DNA of 64,000 nt from Tetrahymena elliotti 4EA. Taxonomy: Eukaryota > Ciliophora > Oligohymenophorea > Hymenostomatida > Tetrahymenidae. Shown in pieces: positions 25,409 through 38,943 of this stretch. The notes beneath the pieces are model-generated. The model worked only from the letters and a program-made list of their open reading frames with translations. It did not search any database and was not told the DNA's origin. The position numbers and the translations under genes are program-made. The stretch is from positions 886,539 through 950,538 of the forward strand of contig JH720318.1 of the NCBI GenBank assembly GCA_000231825.2, in the 5' to 3' direction. Every line of letters starts with the position of its first letter. Within the stretch, counting starts at the first letter, position 1.

Positions 25409-27804
25409 TCAGGATTAGGTCTACTGATTAAGTTAAAAGATCTAACTATTTTATTAGTTTATTACTTAAATTCTTTAAGGTAAATTAAGGAGTTTAAGGT
25501 CAAGAGCTAAGGAAGGTCTTTTTGAAAGAATTTAAGACTTTCTTTGAAATTAGAAAGTAGGTGAATTTCCTTAAGATTTATCAGAATCAATAATTTATTT
25601 CTAAGAAATTTTACTTTTTAAAGGTGAATAAATTTCAAAATTTTTCAATCCTTCTTGGGAAAAGTAAGAATACCTTAATTACTAAATTGATTTCTGTAAA
25701 TCTTACTTTTTTTTATCTTAACTAAAAATGGAGCCTTGCCTATTAAAAATATTGTAACTATTTTTTTCCACCAAATTATTATTGTTTTATTGGAGTTAAC
25801 CTTCATTTTTCTTATCATTCTTATTATCGCTTACTACTTATTAAATTATCGATGGAAATAAAACCATACTAGCTGATCTGTTTGCATTTATCTTTTTTCT
25901 ATTTTATTTATTTGTGATACTTAAAGCATTTTAGATTTAATTAGAAGCACTAGGTTGCACATTAGGAGATTTTTTTTAATTTTAGCTCTTAAGATATTGA
26001 CTTACAGCCTCTTAAAATCCTTATTTAACATCCTATTAAGAATTAGAAGATGATAAATCAATTGAAATAAAATTTTATCCCAATCGTAATAATTTATTAT
26101 TGCAACTCTATGGAGTTCTATTATTAATTAAAAAATCAAAGTAGCTATTTTATCTTACTTTTTTAAATTGAATTTTTGATGGAGAATCTATTAGATTTTC
26201 TAAATTCTCAGAATTATCTTCATCAATTATTTTATTTAGGTCAACATCTGAATTCAACTTAATTTTTTATTAAATTTTTATTTTTGGGGAATCTCTCAAA
26301 ATTATTGGTGAGTTTCTCTTAGATTAATTTAAACATATTTTACTGAAAGAATTTCTAAAAGTAACTTTCTTTTTAGAATCAAATCTAACTGGGGAATCAT
26401 CTAATTTAGTTAAGCAACTTTTTATTTTAGTGGGAGATTCACTATCACTTTCTTAGGTATTTAAAGACTGCTTAGACTTACATTGAATTTGCTCTTAAAA
26501 TTTATTGGTTTAATTATTTATTTAAAATTAATTATTTTATTAGGTGGTGTTTAATTTTTTTATAATTGGTAATTATTATCCAATTTATTATTCTAAATTT
26601 TATTGTAATTGTTTGCCTAAATCGATTATTTGGTAAAAGCTTTCTTAATTAATTCTAGATAATAAAAGAAGGTATTGTATTCTAATAACTTTACTTTTAT
26701 CTTCTTTACAAACTACACCAAATTATCTTATACTATTAGATTTATTTTTATTAAGAGAGTTACTATTGTTTGTATTGTTATTAACTTTGTATTCGTGTCC
26801 AAACATATTATCTATTAAATTAAATAAGAGATTTATTATTATTAAAAAATACACATTAAAAAATTACCTTAATATAATTCCAGCAATTATTTCTTATCCT
26901 CATAAAATGAATTATCTTTAGTTGAATCTCTTTTTAACTCAAATGTGTATTGAAATTGACCTTAAAGAATTATGTAAAAGCAGTTATCATTTCTTTCATT
27001 TTAAGTAATCACTTAATCATAATTGTTAAAAGTGAGTTCTTCAAAGTATTAATTAAAAAATTTAGAATCAACTAATGAAGCCAAGTCAATATCTAAGCAT
27101 TTCAAATAATTATAAATGTATGATCTCATAATTATTTTTTATTAAAATATTTGTTATATAAATGAAAGCTTTATGCATATAAATCTGCACTCTTCACTTG
27201 CGAAAACCGAAAACTTTCTTTTTTATTCAAATTAATCAACACAAGATATATGTCCAAACATATTTCCAACTGTAAATTTTTGTGCTACCTTAAAAATATT
27301 TACATCCTCATCAATATACTAGTTAAAATAAGTATTTTTATATGCTAATCCACAATTATCTTTAATCAATTTATCATAAGCTTCGTTCTTATTTAATTAC
27401 TACTAGACATCCATTTTAAATAAATTATATTGAGCTTTTAGTTTAGACACATCTTATTACTGATTTTACAATTACTTGATTTGACTAAGCATTTATCTTT
27501 CTTAATTCAGCAACTATATTTCTTTACCTATATCATATTCATCTTTTTCTACTAGCTTAAGAGCTTCTCCTTCTAAAAGAATATAAAGATAATCAGAAAA
27601 TTAGTTTTTATGGAATAAAAAAGTATTCTTAGGCTAGTAGTGATATTCGACTTTTTAGCATAGTTATCTAATTATATTTCTAGAATCTTTCTAATACTCA
27701 AAATAGTCATAATATTATAAAAGTAAAGGTATTTAAGTAGATTGATGAAGAGGTATTTCTTTTTTATTATCCTCCAAGATGTTTAAAATGATATTAGCAA
27801 GCAT
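25409..27804 (-). CDS. Protein with two cyclic-nucleotide-binding-like domains, 779 aa
   Basis: Exons 27804-26868 and 26811-25409, intron of 56 bp, total 2340 nt in frame. The first CNBD-like domain covers about residues 50-210: KNTFLFHKNQFSDYLYILLE and GEALKLVEKDE, then GNMFGHISCVDQFEQKRKFS in the position of the phosphate-binding cassette. A Gln-rich coiled insert of about 60 residues splits it. A second domain follows (EELTFNNYDQVI, CFYIILQGQFQYTF, GDNMFGHEYKV) and spans the intron. The C-terminal 450 residues are a Ser/Lys/Asn-rich, proline-punctuated tail (SESPTKIKS, DDSPVRFDSKKKV) likely to be phosphorylated. The cassettes lack the canonical R-A pair, so nucleotide binding is doubtful. 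An in-frame TGA lies 23 codons upstream of the chosen ATG, but the sequence between reads like protein, so a missed 5' exon is possible. Confidence 0.75.
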
Positions 27805-30800
27805 TAGCTTTTTGTGTTTTAAAATTTTTCTTTTTCTGTTTTTATCAATTATGTTTTTGATAAAATATTTATAGAAGATTTATTGATCTTTTCATAGTAA
27901 AATCTGAATAAGGAAGCACAAATTTAATTAAGATTACATCACTAGAATTAAAAATCTACGTTTTAGTCAAAATTAAAACGAAATATTATCCTTGGAATTT
28001 AATTTAAAAAAGAAAAAAGGAAATTAAAGAATTATATCTATTTAAAAATGAATAAAGTACAAATATTTATTATCTTCTAAAGTTCCTAAACAAGTAAAGC
28101 AAACAGATAGTTTATACTTGGCAGATATATTACTTTCATAGTAATTTCTCATAAAAATTAGTATATTTTAAATAAAAACAATTTTGAAATAAAAAAATAT
28201 CATCAATCTTTACATTTTTTTCCCCAAACCAACCCAACACACAATTTTAATTATTGTAAGCAGATACTATAAAAGCAGATTAAATATGAATGAACTTTTA
28301 ATTCAAAATTACTTTCAAATAAACAAATAAAAAAGGGGATTTAAGTAGGTATTCTGTACCATAAATAAAATAATTTAGAGCAATTTTATGTATATTAAGA
28401 GCAGATCAAATTGTAAGGTCGTAATATCATTGTTTAAAAAAAACTTAACAAAATAGAAATTGTACATAAATGAAATCGTTAATTAAGGATCAACAAATAA
28501 CAAATTAAAATTTTTAAAAATGTTATCCTGATGTATAAATTCCCTTATTAGTTATTTTTCATTAAAAATATGTTTTCTCTATGCATCAATCATGATGAAG
28601 AAAAATTTCTTTTCTCAATAAATTATTCATTTTTCTAATATCTTTTAGTATTTCTTAATTTATTTTTCGTTATGATATATTTTTAATCTTTAGAGTATTC
28701 TTTTAGATGTCATTTATTTTACAATAATTATTTGGTGTTAATTATCTTTTAAATTTGATGTTTTCTTAGCTTTTTGGTTTTATTAGATTTATTACTTTTA
28801 TTTTTGTTTTTAAAGATTTTAGCCAATTTATTAACTGTTTTAAGTAAATTTTCTTTTTAGAGATAAATACTATTTAATTCTGATCAAATTTTTTTTAAAT
28901 TCCTAAATGTAAACCAAAATTCTATATTGTTAATTAAATTTTATATCTAAATATTAGTTTTTTTAATAGATTTTTTTCATTGCATCTTATTTCAATTATT
29001 ATTCCTTTCCCAAAAGAATAAATGGATAATTTTCAATTTTCTTATCAAAGTTTAGGGTTTTTTTAAACTCTAAAATCAATGATCCTTCCTTTATTATAAA
29101 TGCAACTCAATTAATAAAATTTTAAATATTTCAAGGTTCTTTAAGTAAATATTCAGAAAAATAAGGAGGGAAAGAGTGGGATAACTTTTTAAAAATTGAT
29201 TTTTACTCACTTTTTTTCAAAAAAAATTTCTCTTTTTTCATTTTTAAAATATTTTAAAATAAATATTTGAAGTTTGTTTTTTTTGCAAAAAAGCCTAAAC
29301 TAAAATTTATGAAGTTTAAAATACCTTTTTCAAATTTAATTAAGGTCTATGATTATTAGTCTTTCTTATTTAGAATTTCCCTTCATAAACTAAAGATGTG
29401 GTTTAATTTGGATTATCTGTTTCAAAGTATCCAGCAAATCACAAGTTTTTTTCGAAATAAAAATAAAATATTTTTTCATTTGTAAGGTAGTTTCTTCTTC
29501 AAAAATATGATTAATTAAATAACACATAATCTCTTCATTTTTAATTCAGACAATACAACTTAATTAAAATTTTTCTTTTGGAAAAAAATTATTTTAGAAT
29601 TCATTAAAATTATCTATTTTTTTACATTTATACTTTTTTCATGTTTAATTGAAAAGAAATTAATTTTAATGATTCTTTACTTGCTATAAAAAGATTAAAT
29701 ATTCATCAAAATAAAGTGTATCTACTTACTCATTATTGAATTAATAAATTATTAATTAAAAATTATATTAAACCTTTTAATTAATCTATTTTTTACAAAT
29801 TTTTAAGTGTCGTTTTTTAAGAATTTTGAAGATTTAATCTTGGATTGGATAAATCAGTATAAAGATAATTTCAAATCATTTAAAATATTATAGATTACTA
29901 TTTTCTTTTTGGAAATAAATTTTTTTGTGTTTTGTTCATAACACTATTTAATTGACTAATTTTATTCATGTTTTTGAATTAAATATTAATTAAAAAAAAC
30001 TATTTTAAATTAAAGAGTTAATTAAGTAAAAATAAAATATCTTAATATAATTGAAATTTAATAATTAGAGAGAGCATTAGATGGAATAATCTTCTTTATA
30101 TTTAAAAAAAACTAATACTTAAATATTAAACTATCTAAGAAGTCTATTTTAATCTCATAGATATAAATCTGAAGGAAGTATCATAATTTTTAAGAATTAA
30201 TTTAAAGAACAGAAAAAATTGTTACGAGGAAAATTTTGAATTTAGGAAATCAGGAATAATTAATATTCTTTTATCAGGATAATAAGATTTCTATTCTATT
30301 CATTTCTTACAAAAAAATAATTAAACTTGATTTATTAAAATACGATATTTCTTGTTTTATTAGTTTTTAGAATCAAAAATCGATTTTTTCTAAATTTAAA
30401 AGCATTTGCTTTGGCGTAAATATAATTGTGTTTGAATTATTTGTTTTGAAAAAAAAGTATATTTTTTGTTGGCAGAGAGTGGAAATTACGTTTTTAGAAA
30501 TGAAAAAATTCTGTTGTTAAAGTTTATTATAAACAAATCTTACAAAAGTATTTGATATTGATTTCAGTTTTAAAAATAATAAAAAAAACTTATTTTAATA
30601 TGTTTTTTGAGAAATAAATGTGTAATTTAAAATAAGAAGATCAAATTTTTATCAACTCAGAGTGTAAGATAAAAATAATCTTTTTTGAATGTTGAAATAC
30701 TATAGAGATTTTTGTAAGAGCTTGAATTAAAATATCAGAAAGATAAATGATAAATTATTCATATTATTCTTTCTGGTCACTAAAATTTTAAGATTAGCAT

Positions 30801-31097
30801 TTGTATCTCCAAAATTTTTGAATGTTATGAAATCAAAAAATAAAAGACTTAAATCAAAATGAGAAAAATTAGAAATCCTCAGGAAGGGGTCCTATCTAGA
30901 AATGAGTTATGAACTTCTTTGATGAGTCTTAGCTGCCAAAATAATTAGATTCATCAAAAAGATGTGTGTGAATATTCGCTAAGATCGGAATAAAATACTA
31001 ATTAAAAAGAAGAGAGAGCGATTGTGGAAAAAACAACAAAAAATTTCTTTTAAGAAACAATTAAAAAAGTTAAAAACAAACAAAAATTTCATAAGTA
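27805..31097. other. 3.3-kb gene-poor interval
   Basis: The largest gap in the window, between the 5' ends of two divergent genes (CNBD gene and Rab7). Nearly all is low-complexity A/T. A C-rich patch, 'tccccaaaccaacccaacac' at 28221-28240, is not a telomere repeat. The last 250 bp (about 30860-31090) are visibly less A+T-rich and include purine runs (gaagagagagcg); they probably hold the Rab7 promoter and 5' UTR. No tRNA-like or convincing coding sequence was found. Confidence 0.5.
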
Positions 31098-32512
31098 ATG
31101 AGCACTAATAAAAGAAAGCAACTTTACAAGATTATCATCTTAGGTGATTCTGGGTAAATGATCATTTCTGCATTTTAATTATTGCGAATGCCTTTTTTAA
31201 ATCAGTTCCATGCTTCTTAGGTGGATTCATCCACATTAGTTGCTTCAAAACTTTCATTTCGCAAAAATTCAATCATGGATTTATTTAATATTTTTTTTAT
31301 AAAAATAGTGTAGGAAAAACTTCTCTTATGAACCAGTAAAATATTTGATCATTATTAGCATTAATATTTATAGCTTACCTCATAAATAATAAATAGGCTT
31401 TATATTCATTTAATATAGCAGAAATTTATTTTATTTTATTTCATTATAGATACGTCAACTAGCGTTTCACTCAACAATATAGAGCTACCGTTGGTGCTGA
31501 TTTCATGGCTAAGGAAGTCACAATCGATGATCGTATGGTTACTTTACAAGTAATAGATTTTACGCATTTTTCATTAGAATTAGCCAAGAGACATTAATTT
31601 TCTTAAGAAATAGAAAAATTATTTTATGATGAAATTCGCTTTCATTTAAATAACAAAAGCTGAAAATATAAATATATCAATAAATCGCATTAAAAAGCAT
31701 CTATTTTAAATTATTTATTTAAAATAAAATAGATTTGGGATACTGCTGGTCAAGAACGTTTCTAATCTCTCGGTGGTGCTTTCTACAGAGGTGCTGACTG
31801 CTGTGTTTTGGTCTATGATATTACTAATAAGAAGGTAATTCATTAGATAAAGATTAATATATATTTTGTATATAAAAATAAAGCTAGTAAAACTATTTAG
31901 GATTTAACTTTGAAATATAATAACAATTTTGCATAAATAATATAAATATTCTTAAAAAAACATATCTTTATAATCATAAATTAGACCTTCGAAAACCTAG
32001 AAAGTTGGAAGGAAGAATTTAAGCAATAAGGTTGCCCTAAGGATCCTGACACTTTCCCTTTTGTTGTTATTGGAAATAAAAGTGATAAAGCTACCGAAAG
32101 AAAAGTAGAAACTGAGTTTGCTCAATAATGGTGCAAATCTAATGGAGATATTAAGCACTTCGAAACCTCAGCCAAGGATGACACTAATGTTAATGCTGCT
32201 TTTATGGCTATTGCTAAGGCTGCTTCCTCTTAATTCTAAGAAGATGCTATGTAAATTTATAAAAATTCATTTATGTTTAATAGCGAAATAATACAAAGAA
32301 ACTTTAAAGAGAATAGAATAATTAATATAAATATGAATGAACAATGTTTATCTCATTCATAAATCAATACAATTTACCTTAAATTTATTTGAATTATATT
32401 GAAATATTAAACTTTTTCTTTAATTATAAAAAGCTTTTTCCCATCTAAGCCTGTTGTTTTGTAAACCGATAAGGCCAAAAAGAAAGAAAAATAGAACGAC
32501 TGCCCTTGTTGA
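31098..32512 (+). CDS. RAB7: Rab7-type small GTPase, 209 aa, six exons
   Basis: Late-endosome/phagosome trafficking GTPase. Exons 31098-31153, 31309-31335, 31450-31549, 31733-31834, 31985-32250 and 32434-32512 join in frame (630 nt). All GTPase boxes are present: P-loop GDSGVGKT, switch I/effector YRATVGADFMAKEV (Rab7 has YKATIGADF), switch II [20 protein letters not shown], NKSD and ETSAKD. FQSLG with AFYRGADCCVLVYD and the WKEEF helix are Rab7 signatures. The C-terminus ends in Cys-Pro-Cys, a CXC double geranylgeranylation signal. Length equals animal and yeast Rab7. Intron 1 splits the P-loop between GDSG and VGKT, and exon 2 is only 27 nt. Codon use is more G+C-rich than in neighbouring genes, as in highly expressed ciliate genes. 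It lies between TmcB-like genes but is unrelated to them. Confidence 0.95.
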
Positions 32513-33264
32513 TTAAGAAAATTAAAGCATTTGACTTTAGAAAATATTATAATTAAATTATAAAATAAAAAAATTATAGGTTAATTGGATTATGAGATAG
32601 TTTGACAAAAATTAAAAAATAAATAAATACTTACTTATTGGCATAACAAAGTGAAAATAAATATGAAATACAATTGTTTTATATATTGATTGATTGATGT
32701 ATTTATTGAATGTACCATTTTTCTTCATAATCTATTAGCTTTATTTTTAACACAATTTTCTTGTTCTTATTTAAACAAACCCAAATTTTTAATTACTACT
32801 TTTTGTTGGTTAATAAAAATACATATCTTTAAATTTATTTTCAAACTTTTTAACTAATAAGCAAATGCACACTAACATATGAATAGCTTACTATTTTTAG
32901 AAATTGTTTTCATTTAAAATTTCCCACAACCAATTAAATTTCGAGGCATCAATTGATTAAAAAATTTAATATTATATTTGTTTGGTTTTGTAAATTAATG
33001 TGCATTTTTCTTACAAAATTAATTCTGATTTATTCAATTATTTTTATCAAGTTTTGATTTTTAAAAAATGATTTTGGATTAATTATTACTAAATATTTTG
33101 AATACATTAGACAGTTTGAATTTGCAAAGTAAATTTTTTAAAGACTAAATATTTTGAATACATTAGACAGTTTGAATTTGCAAAGTAAATTTTTTAAAGA
33201 TTTTATTAAATCAAATTTTTTAATTTTTATAGATTTTATAATTATAAGGTATAAAATTATTCAC
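32513..33264. other. Convergent intergenic region
   Basis: Between the 3' ends of Rab7 and TmcB-like copy 4. It contains the 56-bp tandem repeat at 33088-33199. A stretch 'tttcttgttcttatttaaa' near 32758 recurs near 40018, suggesting that the duplicated block carrying copies 4 and 5 includes part of this 3' flank. Confidence 0.55.
33088..33199. repeat. Perfect two-unit 56-bp tandem repeat
   Basis: The unit beginning 'actaaatattttgaatacat' and ending 'aaattttttaaag' occurs at 33088-33143 and again, without a mismatch, at 33144-33199. It lies about 65 bp downstream of the stop codon of TmcB-like copy 4. A related but single, diverged stretch lies near 40355-40440 downstream of copy 5, so the duplication probably arose after the gene duplication. 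Confidence 0.9.
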
Positions 33265-36200
33265 TCATTTTTATTTATTAATATAACTCATAAGGTAAGG
33301 ATTTTCAATAATTTAATCAATATCTATTAAAGTAAGATAGCTTTTGCTTTTGTTGAGATCATTTGTTATACTTTTGTAGAAATTGTACAAACCAAAATAA
33401 AAAACTAAAGAAAGGGCTAAGCATTAGAATACTAAAAGAAATGTCTGGATAACCATCATATAATTCATATAATCATTATTACGATTAACTAAGAAATCTT
33501 TCATAACAGTGATAACTTAAATCAAGAAATAGGAAAATTCATCAAACTCTTTAAGATGGAATGAATCTTACCATTCATAGGCTTTCTTTATAAGGAGAGT
33601 TTAATCTTTAGTGCTTAAGATATCATAGAGTACAGGAAACTAATCTAAGAAATATTTAGATGTTATCTAGAATCCCTTAGTCATTATAGAGTTTCTTGTA
33701 TTTTTACAAGTATCATAATTAAAATTTAAGTAAGTTTAATTATAATATTGAGGATAATTTTTAAATGCATCACACATATTTCCATTTAGGATCTTAAATA
33801 AAAAGTTGTTATAAGAATCCATTTAATATCTATCAGTCATTATCTACTTACCAACTACATCATTTAAATTTGCTAATTTCTTAACATTTAGTGGAAAGAA
33901 CGCTGGTGCTCTTATTTTATAATAGTTTGGGTTATACATTTTATTATCTGGATATAATTTATTGTATAAGTGCCAATAGTTTAAAATTAAATTGCTGCAA
34001 AAATGTGCTTTTAAATCATATAAAGTACCTAATTATATTTTTAAAAATTCTATTAAAAACTCTAAAAAAGAAAAAAGATTTCTTACTTAGTAAATCTATG
34101 TTGATAAGTGCTTGGTCATTAAAAGATTTTATCAAAATTATATTTGTGATTGGTTAAATGACTAATACAATAAAGGCTAATAGGCAATATACTATTAACT
34201 TGAGTTACAGTTTGTTAATTGTTGTAGTTAAAGAAATGCTTTTTTTCTTTTGATTGACAGAAGTAAAATTTGATGAGGGGTCCAATTTGAAGTTTAATTG
34301 CTTTAGATTATTTTGTGAAGTTAATTTTGCTTTTTCATTCTTCAGGTTTGAAGACAATTTTTCAAATTGGTTTTTTATTTTATTGCTATTTTTTTCTGAT
34401 TAAATTGTAAAGAGAGTTTTATAGACGTTGAATTTATAAGCAGAAATTTTTATTCTTTAAAGCACTTCTTATAGATGTTAAGGCGGTATAGTTGCAAACA
34501 ATTTTAGTATTTCTTCTACTTAGTTCTTAATTAGATAATTAGCAGGTAGAATACCAGAAATAACTACAAAAGATAAAATTATGATAATCTGCATGATTAA
34601 AATACTTTAATCATAAATCCCTTCCAAATCTTGTCTTGTTTTTTATTATATATTTATTGCCAAAGCACTCATGAAGCTACTAATACTAGCAAAATTTGAT
34701 AAAACAGTACCTTCTTCATTGTATTCGTTGTAGATAAGAGTACTTAAACGATTTGCATGAGTGTATAGATGATAAATAAATGTTTAAAAAGATACTGTTA
34801 AGTTAAATTATTTATTTAATTAGCTTACTTGGTCTCTCATCTCAACAAAATTTAACTTAAAATCAGTAACATTCTTAAAGTAAGTTAATTCTTCCTAGTC
34901 TGAAGTTAAGAATTGATTATATAAATAATTAAATTCTTATATTTCTGATTATATTTTTTATTAATTAATTGATTTATATTCACTCCATTACTAATTTATT
35001 TCGGGAAAGATGTCTGAATCAATAAATTTAATAAAAATAACATATTATAAATTTTAAGATAAAATAGCTCTCATAGACATAGGCCAAGGGATCATTTAAA
35101 AATCCTTCTTTGCTAGTGAGAATTAAGAAGTCATAGTTAAATATAAATATAAAGTCATTGTAATTAAAGGAATGATAGATATAATAGTCAATATATTTAA
35201 AAATGTCATTAGTACTCCTTTTTTAGTGCTTTTTATCTTTGAATGAATAGTTCTCTTCAATTCAGATGAGTGTGAGATTGAACTCTTAATTGAAGCTGTT
35301 GCTCCTTCTTTTACATTTTAACTCATTTTACCTTTTTACCTTCCAGTAGATTTTTCAAAAGTCTCTATTCTTCTTTCAAGGCTAGATCCATTAGAATTAA
35401 GATAGTCATAACCTTCTTCTATTATTTTACGATTTTTAACTAGTTTTTAGTTACATTAATTGAATTAATCAAATTGCCATATATTAGCCTATTCCTCTAC
35501 TTTTTCTGTAACTTTGAATTCAATTTTTACAATATTCTAATTAATATCTTATGGGGTTGCATTTTCTTTTATTTCAGCAATCATTTCTTAAGAGCTACAA
35601 AAGTTTTCAATTGATTCAATCTTTACTTTATTCTAATTAGTAAAATTTATAGAGGCTAATTACCTTCTTGGAGATAAAAGAGTTGTATTTGACATGATAT
35701 TCTGTCTTTATGATTAAATAGAGAAAAGAACATTTGAAGACTATTGAATAGTCTTTAATTCATTCTAATCTGTTTCTAATTTAGAAATATTAATTTATTC
35801 TATTTCTTGAGCACTAAGATTATTATTAATTTAGAGCTTTTTTTAAATTTCATCATCAATCATGTCAAAGTTATGAGATTAGTTCTCTCTACTTAAAACT
35901 TTTTCTAAAAAAAATAAATAATTAAAAAAAATTTTTTAAATTTACAATTTGAGAATGAGACATCAATTAGTTTTTCAGAAATGAGGCTTATGGAACTTTT
36001 TTTAATGAAATTTGGTATTTAAATTGAAAATATAGATTGAAATTGCATCTAAGCTTATTAAAAAGCATCTTTAATTTCTAACTCAGAAGTTATTTATCTA
36101 AATGATTCTATTTCTAAAATACATAACTTTTAATATGCTTCATTAACAAAACTTAACTTAAAGTTTAAAAGATATATATTGAGGTAAGGTTTATTTGCAT

Positions 36201-38943
36201 AATCTTCAATCTCTTTTGCCAATTTATTCAAATTTAATTACTTAGTAAAGCCAAGTTTAATTTATGAATTTACTCCTTTATCAGGCAAGAAAGCAAACGT
36301 TTGTATGTAATTTAACTATTATAAGTCTGAAAATTTTTATTTATCAGTAAAATACAATAGAGCAGGAATTATTCTACATAATCTGATTTAAACTAATTCT
36401 TTAATAGAAAAAATTTATTCTAAATGTTAATTATAGAAACCTAAACTAATAGCTTAAATTTTACTGCTTTCAACATCTATTAACATAAAAGAATTATCTG
36501 TTTAGTATTCTTATATTACACAAGATAGGCCTAGCTCATTATACTCAGCCAAATATTCTACTTGCATTCTTAAATTTACTGGAACAGCCCAACCCTGCTT
36601 ATTCAATGCGATTTAAAGTGGTAAAAATTTACCAGAAAAAGATTGATTTAGTTAATCAACCTAACTAACAAAATTATTTATGTGTCTATTATGGTACTGT
36701 GATATACTACTGGGAATAATGGTATTTATAGACTAACCAACAATTTGAGTATAACCAAATAAATTAGAAAAATTTTTTTAGGCTTATATCACATAACCAA
36801 CTTAATTTCCTGTGATTCTGACAAATAAAACACAACTTTTATCATTAAATAATTCCTCTTTTTTGAAATTATAAAATTATTTTAAGTTTTCTTCATTTTG
36901 AGATACCTAGTCAATTGTCTTCTTATTGCTTTCAGATTCATTTATAACTTTTTTATTTTTTTTATTTTATGAGAATTTGTTTAATGAGGAGTGACTCTCT
37001 AAAAATGCAAAGCAGTTTAAATATTCTTGCTCAAGATATAAAAAAGCCGGGTGATTTTAATTAATTCTTATAAGCTCAATTACATTATTTTTATATTAAT
37101 TCCTTAGATTTATCAATTTATCAGATTCTTATGTAAGGTTTATTAGATTAATTTAATCGCTATTAATTAGATCAAAGAGTTTGAATTTTTATTATAAAGA
37201 TTATTAAAAGCTACTAAATGTGTTGTTCAATATTTTCTCATAATTCAAAGCTACAAAAAGATCTAACGAATTGCTCTTATTCATAAAGGATTCTTTAATC
37301 CTCTCTATTAGATGATGAGCATACATTTATTCTCTTAAGGAAAGTTTCTTTTCAAATATCATTTTATTAAGCTCATAAATACATTACACTCTAGAACCAC
37401 AGACTTCAAACAAATAAATGCAATAACTGAAGTCTAGATTTATGTTTGATTATTTTCTTATTTTCAGATTATAATTCCTACCATTTTAAAATTACTTTTT
37501 TATAAAATACTAAGTAAAAAGCATTCTGTTTTTTCCATTGATTGTGTTTTCAATATATTCTTCCTTACTATCCTCCTATTTTTATATATAATATTTAATA
37601 CATGTTATTTGAAATCTAAAAAATACCTTATAGTTACAAAAACAATATGGATATTCATAACAATATTACATATGTTAAGTTCCTATCTCTTCTAATACAA
37701 TAGAATTTGGGTTTTATTAGTAATTTGAATATGAAAAGGAAAAACTAGCCTATATATTTCTACAGAGCTAGATTAATTTCAGAGAACTTATATCTTCTTT
37801 AATATCATTAATACTAACACATCTTATGTCTTGACATTTCTTTTCTATCAGAGAAGATAGAATAACAGAGATAGGCAAGAATACTAACTAAGCTACTATC
37901 AGAGAAATGTTAATATAATCTTTTCTCTGAAGAAATATTAAGATAGAAAAAATAACAAGTAAAATACTACAACACATATCTGTTATTCTAATCATAGAGT
38001 AGCTATATTATCCTATGTAAGTTGTAGTAATCAAATATAATAGATAGTAAAAAAATGTAATTAACTCCTAGAACTCAATTATGAATACTTATGAATTAAA
38101 AAGTAACATTATAACCGTAAATAGCTTAGTTAGCTAGATCCATTAGTAATTCATTCTAGCTAAGCAATCCTCTTTTGTCTCTTTTATACAGAATGAAAAG
38201 TCATTTAGACTATTGGTGAGTTCTATTTTTAAAAAAACTTAATTATTAAAATCTACTAAATAATAAAAATAGTTAATAATTGATATTGTATTTTCCCACT
38301 AGTCAATTATTGATTTTTATTTTATTATTATGACGTAAAAGTTTTTTAAATAACTTCTATGTTGATTCGTATCTAATTAATGATTATAAATTTAAAATTT
38401 TTAATAACTTGTCAGTGGTGGATAAATATTTGTTCAACACATTTTCATCAAATAAACTAACGTTTTAAAAAATTTACAAATTAAGATAGTGAAAATCATA
38501 TTTATAGAAGAGATGATTTTTTAAGAACTTGAGATACTCATCATAAGGCTTGGAATAAAAAGACAGTACTCATAATATCCTAAAAAGAAGCTGATTAAGT
38601 AAGAGGAATAGTTTCTATAACTATTCTTCTAAGATTGATTTTTAGAAGGCTAAACTACAAATAAAATAAATTGTAAAATAACCAGAATTACAATCAAACA
38701 ATTAATAGCCAAAAATAAATAACAAAGATGCTCTTCTTTGCCATCATATTCTATTCTATATTGCAAAATATTTCTTAACATTTTATTCTTACTTTGCAAA
38801 TTTTTTTTCTCTAAAAAATTAAGCAATATTTAAACATTCCAAAAAAACTAAGCTAGTATAGAGACCAAACTAAATGCTAAATTTCTTTTATGCAGAGTCT
38901 ATATTTTATAGTATTATTATAAATAAAATTGTTTTACTTTCAT
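33265..38943 (-). CDS. TmcB-like multi-pass membrane protein with PAS-like domain, 1757 aa (copy 4, intact)
   Basis: Exons 38943-38478, 38222-37627, 37575-35946, 35904-34087 and 34028-33265; introns of 255, 51, 41 and 58 bp; 5274 nt in frame. Hydrophobic spans fill residues 1-335 (CYLFLAINCLIVILVILQFI, LITFFYYLLYLITTTYIGQY). They end at HMQYCYEYPYCFC just before intron 2. The PAS-like domain is at about 600-730 (NFSNLFGYTQIVGQSINTII, YHNRHINNFV, GWAVPVNL). The linker is Ser/Gln/Lys-rich, then spans near 1080, 1370 and 1475 flank two large loops; one loop begins near the family mark WPMSMRAIL. A last span precedes the conserved end YLTLIDIDQIIENPYLMSYI. Probable sensor of unknown ligand; membrane location is inferred from hydrophobicity. 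The C-terminal loops share several Cys, Tyr and Trp positions with copies 1 and 5. Confidence 0.85.

Noticed and set aside
28221..28240. C-rich patch as a telomere-type repeat or chromosome break site
   Set aside because: It is not made of C4A2 units and no conserved 15-bp breakage motif was seen nearby.
30081..30239. 52-codon ORF beginning MEQSSLYLKKTN
   Set aside because: Length is within chance for a one-stop code in A+T-rich DNA, with no homology and no supporting exon.
32513..33264. CRISPR-like repeat
   Set aside because: Only two directly abutting 56-bp units without spacers; a eukaryotic tandem duplication, not a CRISPR array.
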